Source: Iningainema tapete BLCC-T55 (GTDB lineage Bacteria; Cyanobacteriota; Cyanobacteriia; Cyanobacteriales; Nostocaceae). Taken from it: a DNA stretch of 64,000 bases. Below the pieces are notes generated by a model, which saw nothing but the letters and a program-made list of their open reading frames with translations, searched no databases and had not been told where the DNA came from. Where the stretch lies: the NCBI RefSeq assembly GCF_014698965.1, contig NZ_JACXAE010000063.1, positions 1 through 64,000 of the forward strand, in the 5' to 3' direction. Numbering within the stretch: the first letter of the stretch is position 1; every line of letters starts with the position of its first letter. Shown in pieces: positions 9,843 to 18,509 of the stretch. A program made the position numbers and the translations under genes.

Positions 9843-10700
9843 CTAGCCACCTGGGTTATTAATTGACCAATAACGAGCTTGGATTGTTGAATAGACACCA
9901 TAGGCAATTAGACCCAAAGCCACTACACCTAAAATCCATGCTCCAAAAGGTTGCTGTGCTAGAATTGTTAGTACTCCATCAAGTCCTTTAGTTTTGCTAG
10001 CTTCAGATAAACGTGCTGCTTGAATCAAGAAAATGCCAATGATGCCAAAAACAACACCACGGGAAGCAATGCCAAATCTGCCTGCAAATGTTGCCCAAAT
10101 TCTCTGAGTGGATGTCATTTCGTGCAGTTTTAATTTGCGTCGAAACTTCCCTTCGTATGCTTCGTAAACATAATAAGCACCAACACCTATTACAATGGCT
10201 CCAACCAATCCCACCAGCCATTGCCCAAAGGGTTGAATAAGCAGTAGTGAGGTCCAATCCTCAATCAAACTGCTTTCACCGCCATCTGAACCCATAATCA
10301 ATTTTACAGATGTTACAGCCAAACCTGCATAGGCAAAAGCACTAAAAGCATAGCCAAGGCGTTGGGCTATTAATTTTGCATTCATTTCACGTCCAACGTG
10401 TTCGGGGTCAAGAATGCTCTGTAACAAACGCCAAAGTGCGTACCCAATCAACCCAAGGGCAACGATACTCAGTAGAAATTTTCCAAAAGGCTGGGTAACA
10501 ATCGTCTTCAGTGCACCACTAGTACCCGTAGTTCTACCACCAGAACCAAATGCTTTAAGTGCTGCTAGCAAGCCGACTACAAAATAAACTACGCCTTTTG
10601 CTGCATAGCCTAGTCTTGCCAGTCGCTCAACCCAAGGATGAGAAACAACTTGCTGAACTGGCTGTTTAATATTCTCAGGCAATTGATCGCGTGGTGTCAT
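9843..10700 (-). CDS. DUF1206 six-helix membrane protein
   Basis: A 285-residue integral membrane protein built from three copies of a two-helix unit. Each unit begins R.G.A..G(V/I)V(Y/F)...G and ends with a QPFG(K/Q/A)W or QPFGKF-like segment followed by G.....Y, at about 28-100, 115-185 and 205-275. This is the DUF1206 pattern; the family has no assigned activity. It converges on the TamB gene (40 bases between stops) and lies 22 bases downstream of the PRC-barrel gene read in the same direction, so the two probably form one operon under the copy C element. Confidence 0.85.
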   Translation of the reverse strand: MTPRDQLPENIKQPVQQVVSHPWVERLARLGYAAKGVVYFVVGLLAALKAFGSGGRTTGTSGALKTIVTQPFGKFLLSIVALGLIGYALWRLLQSILDPEHVGREMNAKLIAQRLGYAFSAFAYAGLAVTSVKLIMGSDGGESSLIEDWTSLLLIQPFGQWLVGLVGAIVIGVGAYYVYEAYEGKFRRKLKLHEMTSTQRIWATFAGRFGIASRGVVFGIIGIFLIQAARLSEASKTKGLDGVLTILAQQPFGAWILGVVALGLIAYGVYSTIQARYWSINNPGG

Positions 10701-10722
10701 GATTTTTACTGTTTCATTTGTG

Positions 10723-11232
10723 CTATCTCATTTTTTGAATACGGTTCCTCCGGCTTATCAGCCGTTCTTCATAGGTTCTGAGATTGCGATCGCCCAAATC
10801 GTAAAAGTAAGGCTCTTGCAAATAATTGTAGGTGCCGGGGTTATAAGAAAACTGACTCAGAGTTGTTGTTCCTACTAACGGGCGATAAACTCCTCTCACT
10901 CGCTCCTCATAATCATTGTCGAGTGCCAAATTTTCAGTGAATTCGGGTAAATTTTTTACTTGCTCTTTAGTCAATCCTAGAACATACAATCGTTTATCAT
11001 CATAATTTAGGCGAGCCAAACCAACTGGAAGCAATACTTTTTTGCCCAAAATCCAGAAGCCTGTATCAATAATGAAATAACGGAAACGACCATCATTTTC
11101 ATCAACTAGCACGTTGGTAACTGAGCCAACCTTGTCATCATCGGCATAAACATCAAAGTTTTTGATGTCATAACCATCAAAAATGTCATTAGCGTAGTTG
11201 GGATCGTATTCATCAAGTTTGTACAAAGCCAT
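10723..11232 (-). CDS. PRC-barrel domain protein (stress-associated), paralogue 2
   Basis: A 169-residue PRC-barrel protein closely similar along its whole length to the one at 3612. Both share the MALYKLDEY start, the KVGSVTN turn, the GKKVLLPVG.AR.NYD segment and the YEERVRGVYR motif. The PRC-barrel lies at about 18-97. The start ATG at 11232 follows AGGA at a short distance. It is likely the first gene of an operon with the DUF1206 gene. The copy C element lies about 53 bases upstream, and its first 23 bases match copy A exactly apart from the leading base. Function is unknown; a stress-acclimation role is inferred. Confidence 0.85.
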   Translation of the reverse strand: MALYKLDEYDPNYANDIFDGYDIKNFDVYADDDKVGSVTNVLVDENDGRFRYFIIDTGFWILGKKVLLPVGLARLNYDDKRLYVLGLTKEQVKNLPEFTENLALDNDYEERVRGVYRPLVGTTTLSQFSYNPGTYNYLQEPYFYDLGDRNLRTYEERLISRRNRIQKMR

Positions 11233-11284
11233 GTTTTTCCTTTGCTAATTACTATTATTTATTACGTTCAAGTCCAAACATTTT

Positions 11285-11318
11285 GAGATTAAGCTTTAAT
11301 AGTGGAAAACTAGTGGAA
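11285..11318 (-). promoter_or_regulatory. Stress-regulon element, copy C
   Basis: Read on the minus strand, TTCCAC ends the forward coordinates at 11318 and recurs 11 bases on (forward 11302-11307), with spacer TAGTT, then TATTAAAG and TTAATCTC. It points at the PRC-barrel gene starting at 11232. Confidence 0.72.
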
Positions 11319-11391
11319 AATGCCATTAATCTTTGATAATTAGTGTCTCAGTATATTTCTTTAGTAGCATTTTTAAGAAAGCACAGTAATT

Positions 11392-11425
11392 CTCCACCAG
11401 TTTTTCACAATTTAGGGTTAAGCTG
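11392..11425 (+). promoter_or_regulatory. Stress-regulon element, copy D (slightly degenerate)
   Basis: CTCCAC at 11392 and TTTCAC at 11403, again an 11-base interval, followed by AATTTAGGG and TTAAGCT. It points towards the PRC-barrel remnant and the truncated peptidase. The two mismatches in the core fit relaxed selection in front of decayed genes. Confidence 0.6.
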
Positions 11426-11586
11426 TAAATATTAATGATTTGAATTGTCAACTAATTTCTCTGCCAGTTGAAAAATAACGAGTGATTGTTGAGCTATTGG
11501 GTAATTGTTCGTAGTAGCTTAGAAAAGCAAATGCCGCAATTCGTTAGTTAATTTTCTTGTGTTGCATTAAAGAGGATTTAACCATC

Positions 11587-11755
11587 ATGTTTGTTAAAAT
11601 TGCGAAGTTTCTTCGCACCAATCTCATGTCAATTGGCGTAATTAAGGAGCAAAAAGATTTAATTTCACGGTCTAACCAAGGAGCAAGTTGAAAACCTACC
11701 TAACTTTGAACACTTAGAAAAGGTTGAGTACAACTATGTTAAATATTTTTTCTAA
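11587..11755 (+). pseudogene. Remnant of a third PRC-barrel gene
   Basis: Between 11663 and 11755 one frame reads GLTKEQVENLPNF, then EHLEKVEYNYV, before running into a stop. This matches GLTKEQVKNLPEF in the intact PRC-barrel protein encoded next door, so it is the middle of a deleted PRC-barrel gene. In another frame ATG 11587, preceded by GAGGA, opens a 34-codon reading frame ending at 11691, which may be what is left of the original start. The remnant runs into the first codons of the M48 peptidase gene, so a deletion probably joined the two. Confidence 0.6.
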
Positions 11756-12284
11756 ATTTCACTTTCACCGTCGCTTTTCTTCCCCTTTTTTGTCGCTTTT
11801 GATGGCATTTGGTATTGTTATCACTTCGGCTGAAGCATCCCTAGCAATTCCCTGGTTGGAATTACTACTGCAAGGCGCACGAGTCGTTCAATTGTATAAC
11901 ATTTCTGCTCAAGAAGAAGTTCAACTTGGCAAACAGATTAATCAACAATTAATTAGTAGCGGTCAAATACAAATTTACCGCAATCAAGAAGCTAATCGTT
12001 ATGTGAATCAAATCGGTCAGCGCTTGGCTGCAAATAGTACCCGTCCCAATATTCCCTACACATTCCAAGTAGTTCGAGATGACAGTATCAATGCCTTTGC
12101 AACTGCAGGAGGCTATATCTATGTTACCACTGGTTTCACCAGTGGCAGGCAAAATAATGCTACCACAATAGCAGGTACACCTCGAGCCAAACTGGGTAGT
12201 CGAGACAGTGATAAAAACAGGATAAATCCAGCCATGCCAACAAGCGCACGTCTGCTCCACGGTACAAGAAACGGGTTTTTGTAA
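11736..12284 (+). pseudogene. M48-type metallopeptidase, truncated before the zinc motif
   Basis: The first 145 or so residues match the N-terminal part of M48 (Oma1/BepA/HtpX-like) peptidases: a signal or membrane segment, the QEEVQLGKQINQQL helix, YVNQIGQRLA and the DDSINAFATAGGYIYVTTG strand that always precedes HEXXH. After about 12175 the sequence no longer matches, HEXXH is missing, and the frame ends at 12284 with an unrelated tail. I chose ATG 11736; the frame extends a few codons to a TTG at 11724, inside the PRC remnant. The product cannot be an active peptidase. The tail from about 12180 to 12310 appears to come from another sequence, possibly a minus-strand membrane-protein start. 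Confidence 0.7.
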
Positions 12285-12544
12285 GGTTCGTGAGTCCGCC
12301 GTTTTTTCATGGTTGGTGGAAATTGTCTTGACAATAATCTGGTAGTGATTTGTAAAGATTGAACTTACCTTGATTTCAGATTACTGTGCTGTCAAACACC
12401 TCGATTCTATCTAAAGAATGATATAGAAAGCTTATTTATATATCAGTCTTTAAGTGGTTTTTTTTAATGATTAATACACAGTTAATCTGAAATAATTAAA
12501 GAACAGCACAACTGCTGGAAATAGCAAAAAATGGAGGCACTATT

Positions 12545-13627
12545 GTGCGTTTAGGGCAATTGCTCGGTTTTCTAGCTATTGTTATATCTCTTTACATTAT
12601 CTGGCAAATTAGGCAAATACTTTTGGTAGTATTTGCAGCTGTAGTCTTGGCTACAGTATTAAACCAACTTGTGCAATTTCTCCAAAAATTGCGGATCAAG
12701 CGAGGCATTGCCGTTGCCATCTCAGTTTTGTTTGTACTGGGGATTGTCGGAGGCTTTTTGGCACTGATTGTGCCGCGTCTTGTTGACCAATTGCAACAAT
12801 TCAGTGACTTTGGTCCTGCGGCATTACAAAGGATGCGTTCGTGGAATAACTGGCTACAAAATGTGATTCCAGACCAATTGATAGACAATATCCGTGGTCT
12901 TAAATATCTCACTCAAGGTTTGCAATCTTGGTTAAATCAGCTAATTAACAACTTCTTTACCTGGGTTAGTAGCTCGCTTACCATTGTTTTGACATTGTTG
13001 TTATTCATTGCTTTAACCGTCATGCTCTTAACAAATCCCTCACCATACCGAGGTGGTTTTGTACTGCTATTTCCTGCCTTTTACCGTCGGCGAGTTGATG
13101 AAATTCTTTGTGAGTGTGAAACTTCTTTAGTTGGTTGGTTTAAAGGCACGCTAATTACAATGTTCATCATCGCTTGTTTAAGCTATATTGGACTATTACT
13201 TTTACGGGTGCCACTACCACTTGTTAATGCAGTTTTGGCTGGTTTATTAGAGTTTATTCCTAATATTGGTCCGACCTTAAGTGTGATTCCACCAACACTG
13301 CTTGCTTTACTTGATGCACCTTGGAAAGCAGCGGCAGTGATAGCGTTATACTTTGGAATTCAGCAGATTGAAAGCCTGATTGTCGTGCCTTTGATTATGG
13401 AAAATCAGGTATCTTTGCTGCCAGCAGTTACCATATTAGCAGTGGTAGTTTTCGCCAACTTTTTCGGTTTCTTAGGTTTATTCCTGGCTATTCCATTAGT
13501 GATTGTGCTACAAATTTGGATTAAAGAAGTTGTAGTCAAAGATGTACTTAACAATTGGCGAGGTCAGGAAAAAGAAAGCCGGATGCAAGATGCATTAAAT
13601 GTGCGAGATGGTAAAGATAATTCATAG
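12545..13627 (+). CDS. AI-2E/PerM-family membrane permease
   Basis: A 360-residue membrane protein of the PerM (DUF20, 'AI-2E transporter') family. Hydrophobic segments lie at about 5-45, 60-85, 140-170 and 205-330. The family signature region LAGLLEFIPNIGPTLSVIP sits at about 232-250, and a further pair of helices with FLGLFLAIPL follows. Some members export autoinducer-2, but most, including those in cyanobacteria, are thought to be exporters or Na+(Li+)/H+ antiporters of unknown substrate. The GTG start at 12545 follows GGAGG at a good distance. It is a single gene, with convergent DNA on its right side. Confidence 0.88.
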   Translation: MRLGQLLGFLAIVISLYIIWQIRQILLVVFAAVVLATVLNQLVQFLQKLRIKRGIAVAISVLFVLGIVGGFLALIVPRLVDQLQQFSDFGPAALQRMRSWNNWLQNVIPDQLIDNIRGLKYLTQGLQSWLNQLINNFFTWVSSSLTIVLTLLLFIALTVMLLTNPSPYRGGFVLLFPAFYRRRVDEILCECETSLVGWFKGTLITMFIIACLSYIGLLLLRVPLPLVNAVLAGLLEFIPNIGPTLSVIPPTLLALLDAPWKAAAVIALYFGIQQIESLIVVPLIMENQVSLLPAVTILAVVVFANFFGFLGLFLAIPLVIVLQIWIKEVVVKDVLNNWRGQEKESRMQDALNVRDGKDNS

Positions 13628-13651
13628 GTAAAAATGAGTTTTGGGAAATTG

Positions 13652-14290
13652 TCAACGGATAACTTTGCTTACCAGCAAATCTTGTCCACCAAGCAACTTG
13701 TCTTCATCCAACGTGAATGCGTTCGGGCTTCTGATGTCTTCAACTTCACCTGTTACCGCTAGTGTTTTGCCGTAGTATTGCCTGGGGTTTGTAGTAATTT
13801 CACCTGGTTTGGGTGCTAGTGCAATCGATTGTGCAACAATCGCGGGTTTATTCTCGTACTCTACATACAATTTTGGATCTAAACCCAAGTTGTAATCTCG
13901 ATTAATCTCTGCAACCGCAAGTTTGCGCACTGGACCGGTAACTTGAATCGGTGTATTTGAGTCAGCAGGCAGAACAAAAGGTTTGCCTGAAGCGTTTACA
14001 ACTAATATAGGTTCACTGCCAAAGAATTGCTGATCGCTGATCGTGAAGGTCGATGGAGCAATTTTCCTAATCGGTTGACTTCTAACGGTAACTGTTTTAC
14101 CAAGAAGTTGGTTTGTATTATCGGCAACTTCCTCTGCGGTGACATTGCTTTCTGGCGAACCTGGAGCGCGTGCTTCTAAGTTGTTGGTACAAGCGGGAAG
14201 TATTACAGCCGCCAGCGCTAGAGCAATAAATCCCTTGGAACTCCATAGTTTGTGGATAAAGCTGCTACTTTGAAAAAGTCTATTCAACAT
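13652..14290 (-). CDS. Predicted lipoprotein with two related OB-like domains
   Basis: A 212-residue exported protein with a hydrophobic signal and lipobox LPAC (C34). The mature part contains two related segments: LLGKTVTVRSQPIRKI.PSTFTI...FFG.EPILVVN at about 62-99, and YYGKTLAVTGEVEDIRSPNAFTL...LLGGQDLLV at about 172-208. This suggests a duplicated small beta-barrel domain. I do not recognise the function. AAGGAG before ATG 14290 supports the start. It is the last gene of a three-gene minus-strand operon that begins at 15575 and is probably driven by element copy E. Confidence 0.75.
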   Translation of the reverse strand: MLNRLFQSSSFIHKLWSSKGFIALALAAVILPACTNNLEARAPGSPESNVTAEEVADNTNQLLGKTVTVRSQPIRKIAPSTFTISDQQFFGSEPILVVNASGKPFVLPADSNTPIQVTGPVRKLAVAEINRDYNLGLDPKLYVEYENKPAIVAQSIALAPKPGEITTNPRQYYGKTLAVTGEVEDIRSPNAFTLDEDKLLGGQDLLVSKVIR

Positions 14291-14321
14291 TGCAAAATCT
14301 CCTTAAATTCGCTTTACTTGC

Positions 14322-14891
14322 TTATTGCTCTACCCACTCTAGTAACCCAAGAGAAGTAACTCCACCAAAAAAGTGAGCACCAATCATATTGACATTTGCT
14401 AGCATGACAAAAAGATCTAGCGAACGAATGACATGTTCTGGGTTATAAACTGCTACTCCTTGAGGTTGGGCTAGAGCTTTTGCTAGTACCACGACAACGG
14501 TTACTTCCGAGCCAACAAAAGCTATTAATAGTCCTACCAAACTAACGATTAACCCAAGGCGTAAAACTTTGATTATGTCTTCTTTCTTGGGATGTATTGC
14601 TGAATTTGGTGTTTGTAAACGTTTGGCTAAAATTCTGTAGCGCCAAGCCCAATAGACTCGGAAACACAACAATAAAATGCCAACAATAGCTAAAAATATG
14701 CCAAACCCAATGCCTGAATTATTCGTTTGAGCAGTGAGGTTACGGCTAAAGAACGCAAACAATAAAGCGATGCCAGAAACACTACCTAGCGCTAACTGTA
14801 TCCAAAAGCTAAATCGACTGACTACGCCGAAGGTGGCGGCAAATTCTTTTTTAGACGGCGGATGCGAGAAAGGTTCCAAATTATTCAACAT
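14322..14891 (-). CDS. DUF3611 (Tic21-related) membrane protein
   Basis: A 189-residue membrane protein with four hydrophobic helices at about 25-48, 60-80, 108-135 and 155-180. It matches DUF3611, the family that contains the chloroplast inner-envelope protein Tic21/PIC1. Typical features are FGVVSRFSFWIQL near the start and the NVNMIGAHFFG stretch in the last helix. The bacterial function is not settled; the plant relatives are linked to protein import or iron permeation. ATG 14891 follows GGGGG at about six bases. It is the middle gene of the 15575-13652 operon, separated from its neighbours by 45 and 31 bases. Confidence 0.82.
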   Translation of the reverse strand: MLNNLEPFSHPPSKKEFAATFGVVSRFSFWIQLALGSVSGIALLFAFFSRNLTAQTNNSGIGFGIFLAIVGILLLCFRVYWAWRYRILAKRLQTPNSAIHPKKEDIIKVLRLGLIVSLVGLLIAFVGSEVTVVVVLAKALAQPQGVAVYNPEHVIRSLDLFVMLANVNMIGAHFFGGVTSLGLLEWVEQ

Positions 14892-14936
14892 ATACCCCCT
14901 GAGATGGTATAATTAAAATATTTGATGCTCAGTTAC

Positions 14937-15575
14937 TTAGTTCAAAAAGACCTGACCATCTCTTTGAATTCTCAAGACACCCTGGTTATTATCTGAGGTA
15001 GTTTTTTCATCCAGCGAAACTGCCAGCACCCCTGAATCAGATGTAGATAAAGGTATAACTTTGAGCAGTCCTCCATCTTCGCGCACCATTGTGATCGTGA
15101 CAGGCGTTGGTAAATCTTTCAAGACAACTTCTTCTCTACCTGTGAGAATTCGGGGCTGGGTATGGGCGCTCGCCTGATAAGAAATACGGGCGTTAGTGTT
15201 ATTTTTCAATCTCACATCCACCTTACCTGCCATTGGCACAACAGTAGCAATAGCATTCTGTCTTGTCTGTGGTAAAGGTGGTTGTATAACATTCGGGCGC
15301 CTAATAATAGGAACAACCAAACCCCCTTGCATCCCAGGCATTTGCCCTTGCTGTGTCTGTCCTAGAGTTGCAGCATTAGGCGGGCATCCTTGGGGAACCA
15401 TAACACGATGGTTATGTGGTTCTTCGTAGAAAATGCTGGGACAGGGGTTAACTTTGGAAGTAGGCTGCTGTGCTACTACCGCTTGCGGAACAAATTGTAT
15501 ACTCATGAGTAAGCCCCCAAAGATTGTTCCTATTAGCCCAAACTTTTTTTGGGGCAATTGATTGAGTTGATACAT
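14937..15575 (-). CDS. Exported protein of unknown function (212 residues)
   Basis: A secreted protein with a signal peptide at about 1-36 that ends near VVAQ. The mature part is rich in Pro, Asn and Gln. Its C-terminal half looks like a single beta-rich domain: VDVRLKNNTNARISYQA, then LKDLPTPVTITMVREDGG, then GVLRIQRDGQVFLN at the end. The frame opens at a TTG at 15593, but the GGAGG overlapping that TTG is placed correctly for ATG 15575, which I take as the start. It is the first gene of a three-gene operon, with element copy E about 125 bases upstream. I do not recognise the family. Confidence 0.75.
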   Translation of the reverse strand: MYQLNQLPQKKFGLIGTIFGGLLMSIQFVPQAVVAQQPTSKVNPCPSIFYEEPHNHRVMVPQGCPPNAATLGQTQQGQMPGMQGGLVVPIIRRPNVIQPPLPQTRQNAIATVVPMAGKVDVRLKNNTNARISYQASAHTQPRILTGREEVVLKDLPTPVTITMVREDGGLLKVIPLSTSDSGVLAVSLDEKTTSDNNQGVLRIQRDGQVFLN

Positions 15576-15701
15576 AATATAAATGCCTCCCAAAGATGAA
15601 TTGAAAAAATTTTATTTATACTTCAAACAAGTAAAAGTGAAGTTAGAGAAGAAGTTGAGCCGCTCAACTTATTAGAAGAACTCAAGAACTTTTGATAATT
15701 T

Positions 15702-15735
15702 AAGGTTAAGCCTTAATAGTGGAAAACTCGTGAAG
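15702..15735 (-). promoter_or_regulatory. Stress-regulon element, copy E
   Basis: On the minus strand it reads CTTCAC, spacer GAGTT, TTCCAC, then TATTAAGG and TTAACCTT, with the two half-sites 11 bases apart (forward 15730 and 15719). It points at the exported-protein/DUF3611/lipoprotein operon. Confidence 0.7.
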
Positions 15736-15780
15736 AATTCAAGTGCGTGGTCTATCAAACATCAACCGTTCTTCAACCAC

Positions 15781-16905
15781 TCAGATTGTGACAGGCGACT
15801 CTACATATATAGTCGGTTCTTGCATTTTAAATTTAATTCCATAACTGAGCATATGCTTAGAAATTTTCTCATTTGCCAACTCCAGCAACCGCTTTCTTAA
15901 TTGAATTGAATTTTCACTTGAACCTAGTATAAAAAATGTCACTCTGGCGTGAGTTGTGTGATCTTCAGAATTATCTGTCAAAGTAATATTAGTACTACCA
16001 GGGTCAATTCCAAACAATGAGTTAGTACTCTTAGCAATTACTTGCTGCACCAATGCTTGCTCTCGCTCTTCCAGAAACTTTAAAAACTCGATGTAAAGCA
16101 AGACCATCACCTTCTTGCCTCTAGTAACATTTTCAACTTCTAAATTTGCTAATATGGAATTTGGCACAATAAAAAGTGTACTTTTTGCTGCTGTGCGAAT
16201 CTTGGTAGAGCGTAAACCAATCGACTCAACGCGACCAAATAGACCTTCGGGAATTTGTTGAGAACGTTGTAAACGAATATATTCTCCAGGAACAAAGGGG
16301 CGATCTAAATACAATACGATAGTTCCCAGCAGTTGTTCTAATGTCTTTTGAGCGGCAAAAGCAACCGCGACTCCCGCAATTCCTAAGCCTGTGACTAAGC
16401 CAACTAAATCAAATCGGTTCTTGGCAAAAGCTAGCACTGCGAAAAAGCCAATAATCACATTTGCTAAAGTCTCAAATACCAGCAGTAGCTCATCAACTTC
16501 CCTACCGAACTTGCTAAACAAATCTATTCCATAAACAAGGACAAATTGGCGAAATAAACGGGAAGTTATCCAGGCAACACTAGCAATTACTGCCAAATCA
16601 ATAAAAGGTTTAATAAAATTATAGATTAATTCATACTCTTTAATTAGATTCAAAGAGAAAGAAATTAGGATGAAGGTGCTAGCAATTTTGAATAAGTTTT
16701 TAATTGGGTGGATTAATTTTTCATAAACTACTGTCAGTTGCTGTGGGAAAAAATATTTGAGAATCAATCTTATAAGTAACGGTGTATATCTTCCTACAAG
16801 GAAAGATAACAATATAAATATGAGAAATATGCCAATTTCAGTTAATACAGGTTTAGCTAATTTTCCCAACAAAACAAAATTTTGAATAATTTCGGATAAA
16901 TTCAT
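15781..16905 (-). CDS. MscS-family mechanosensitive channel, paralogue 1
   Basis: A 374-residue small-conductance mechanosensitive channel that should open under membrane tension and release solutes during hypo-osmotic shock. Four N-terminal hydrophobic segments precede the pore helix GLGIAGVAVAFAAQKTLEQLLG (about 170-191), followed by the beta-domain entry F.PGEYI and the typical GRVESIGLRSTKIRT stretch. The C-terminal alpha/beta domain follows. It lies nine bases after its paralogue at 16915, so the two are co-transcribed and could form hetero-oligomers. They are the last genes of the operon that starts at 19153. Confidence 0.9.
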   Translation of the reverse strand: MNLSEIIQNFVLLGKLAKPVLTEIGIFLIFILLSFLVGRYTPLLIRLILKYFFPQQLTVVYEKLIHPIKNLFKIASTFILISFSLNLIKEYELIYNFIKPFIDLAVIASVAWITSRLFRQFVLVYGIDLFSKFGREVDELLLVFETLANVIIGFFAVLAFAKNRFDLVGLVTGLGIAGVAVAFAAQKTLEQLLGTIVLYLDRPFVPGEYIRLQRSQQIPEGLFGRVESIGLRSTKIRTAAKSTLFIVPNSILANLEVENVTRGKKVMVLLYIEFLKFLEEREQALVQQVIAKSTNSLFGIDPGSTNITLTDNSEDHTTHARVTFFILGSSENSIQLRKRLLELANEKISKHMLSYGIKFKMQEPTIYVESPVTI

Positions 16906-16914
16906 AAATTAGTT

Positions 16915-18102
16915 TTAAATTGTAATAGGAGAATCAACATAGATAGTAGGCTCATCAATATCAAAGGCAATACCATATTCCTTCAATCGCTGGGTAATAC
17001 TCTGATTAGCAAGATCGAGTAGTTGGCGGCGCAGTTCCATTGAAACTTCACCAGAACCTAAGATAAAAAAGGTAATCTGTGCTTGCGTTCGCTCTACTGT
17101 TTTTAGGTGAGAAGACAGCAGATCTTGCTCTGAAAAATCTCTAAAAATAACATCGGTGCTGCGCGTATCAATGCCAAAAATATCGACAGTACTTTCAAGG
17201 ATAACCTGGCGAATCAAAGCTCGTTCTTCATTCTTGACGGCACGATAGAAGTTTAAATAAATAATTGCCATCACCTTCTTAGCACCAGTAAAGTTTTCAA
17301 TATTAACCTGGGTGAGCGAGCTGTTAGGGACAATCATCAGTGTACCTTTACCAGAGGTGCGAATTTTGGTGGAGCGTAAGCCAATTGATTCAACTCGACC
17401 AAAAGTTCCATCGGGTAAGCCAATATAGTCATCGATTACAAAGGGACGATCGAGATAAATAACTACACTACCTAATACTTGTTCCAGTGTCTTCTGAGCA
17501 GCAAAAGCTATGGCTAAACCACCAATTCCTAAACTTGCTAACAAACCAAAAATATTGATTTGATGAATTTCGGCAAAAAGAATAGTCGCTACAACTACAA
17601 TAATTATATTGACAAATAACTTAGTCAGAAGTAATAATTCACTATTAACTTTCCGCCGACTTTTAATTGCTGCTTCTAACAGATAGAAATCAAAAAACTG
17701 CTTGAACAGTTGAGAAGCTAACCAACTGGCAGTAATAGTTAAGGATAAGCCAATGGGAATTTCTAACAGCCGAGACCAATCAGATTCTGGTAGTGAAATT
17801 GCGAAGACATCCGTAAGTAAAAGACCAAAGGCAACGCCTAACCAGTTCTCATATGGCTTCACAACTTTTCGATAAGCAACTCTTTCTCTCACAGAAATGA
17901 AAGGAGTAAGTAGCGATTGTGCAAAGCTTACACTTCGCAAACCTACTATAGGGAAAAACAAGCCACCACTGATGAAAGCCAGCAACCCAACCAATCCTAG
18001 CCAACTGATTTGTAATTTTCCATCGCTATTCAAAACTTCAAGTAAGGAATCTAGCACTAGTAAACTCCATTTTTTCGACTGATCTATATTAATGAATTCC
18101 AA
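16915..18102 (-). CDS. MscS-family mechanosensitive channel, paralogue 2
   Basis: A 395-residue MscS-type channel with the same plan as its downstream neighbour: N-terminal membrane helices, pore helix GLLASLGIGGLAIAFAAQKT (about 182-201), a short loop D(D)YIGLPDGTFGRVESIG and a cytosolic C-domain ending in EPTIYVDSPITI. The paralogue ends in EPTIYVESPVTI, so the pair arose by tandem duplication. It follows the CheY-like regulator gene by 26 bases. An arrangement of receiver protein plus two channels is unusual and suggests regulated osmotic relief, but that is inference. Confidence 0.9.
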   Translation of the reverse strand: MEFINIDQSKKWSLLVLDSLLEVLNSDGKLQISWLGLVGLLAFISGGLFFPIVGLRSVSFAQSLLTPFISVRERVAYRKVVKPYENWLGVAFGLLLTDVFAISLPESDWSRLLEIPIGLSLTITASWLASQLFKQFFDFYLLEAAIKSRRKVNSELLLLTKLFVNIIIVVVATILFAEIHQINIFGLLASLGIGGLAIAFAAQKTLEQVLGSVVIYLDRPFVIDDYIGLPDGTFGRVESIGLRSTKIRTSGKGTLMIVPNSSLTQVNIENFTGAKKVMAIIYLNFYRAVKNEERALIRQVILESTVDIFGIDTRSTDVIFRDFSEQDLLSSHLKTVERTQAQITFFILGSGEVSMELRRQLLDLANQSITQRLKEYGIAFDIDEPTIYVDSPITI

Positions 18103-18128
18103 AAGCTCTGCCTATCACACCGATCCGC

Positions 18129-18509
18129 TTAAACACTTGAGCCTAAGGCTGCTGCTACTTGGTCAGCTAGTTTATGAGGATTGAAGGGTTTATTGAGTAC
18201 GCCTGTTACACCCAGTTCAGCAAATAGGTGACTCTCAGTGGTGCGCCCTTTAGCTGTTAGCAAAATTACAGGGATATCCTTAGTTGCCGGATTTGCCTGT
18301 AATTTTTGAAAGGTGGTCGGACCATCCATCTCAGGCATCATTACATCCAGAAGGATGGCATCAGGTTGAGCAGTCTGAGCCAAGTGCAACCCTTCACTAC
18401 CTGAAGAGGCGCTTAGTACCTGCCAACCCCCCATGATCTCCAGGCAGGTCTGAATTAATTTACGGATGTCATCTTCATCATCAATAACTAGGATTTGCTT
18501 GGCTGTCAT
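18129..18509 (-). CDS. Single-domain CheY-like response regulator
   Basis: A 126-residue receiver domain with no output domain. The acidic pocket is DDEDD at 10-14, the phospho-acceptor is D55 (AILLDVMMPEMDG), T/K residues occur in LLTAKG, and the conserved lysine is in the NKPFNP loop. It should take phosphate from a histidine kinase, possibly the hybrid kinase transcribed divergently from 19437, and act by protein contact. Its ATG overlaps the TGA of a small upstream reading frame by four bases (ATGA), and it is followed closely by two mechanosensitive channel genes. Confidence 0.92.
   Translation of the reverse strand: MTAKQILVIDDEDDIRKLIQTCLEIMGGWQVLSASSGSEGLHLAQTAQPDAILLDVMMPEMDGPTTFQKLQANPATKDIPVILLTAKGRTTESHLFAELGVTGVLNKPFNPHKLADQVAAALGSSV

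Larger units (their letters stand above)
11233..11586. other. Divergent regulatory region with two stress-regulon elements
   Basis: About 350 bases without an intact gene. It carries copy C on the minus strand and copy D on the plus strand, back to back and 73 bases apart, which fits a divergent promoter region. Nothing else was recognised. Confidence 0.6.

Noticed and set aside
12119-12334. A minus-strand 71-codon frame over the peptidase breakpoint
   Set aside because: It may be part of a rearranged fragment and is reported as a finding, but it lacks a start signal and runs antisense into peptidase sequence, so it is not annotated as a gene.
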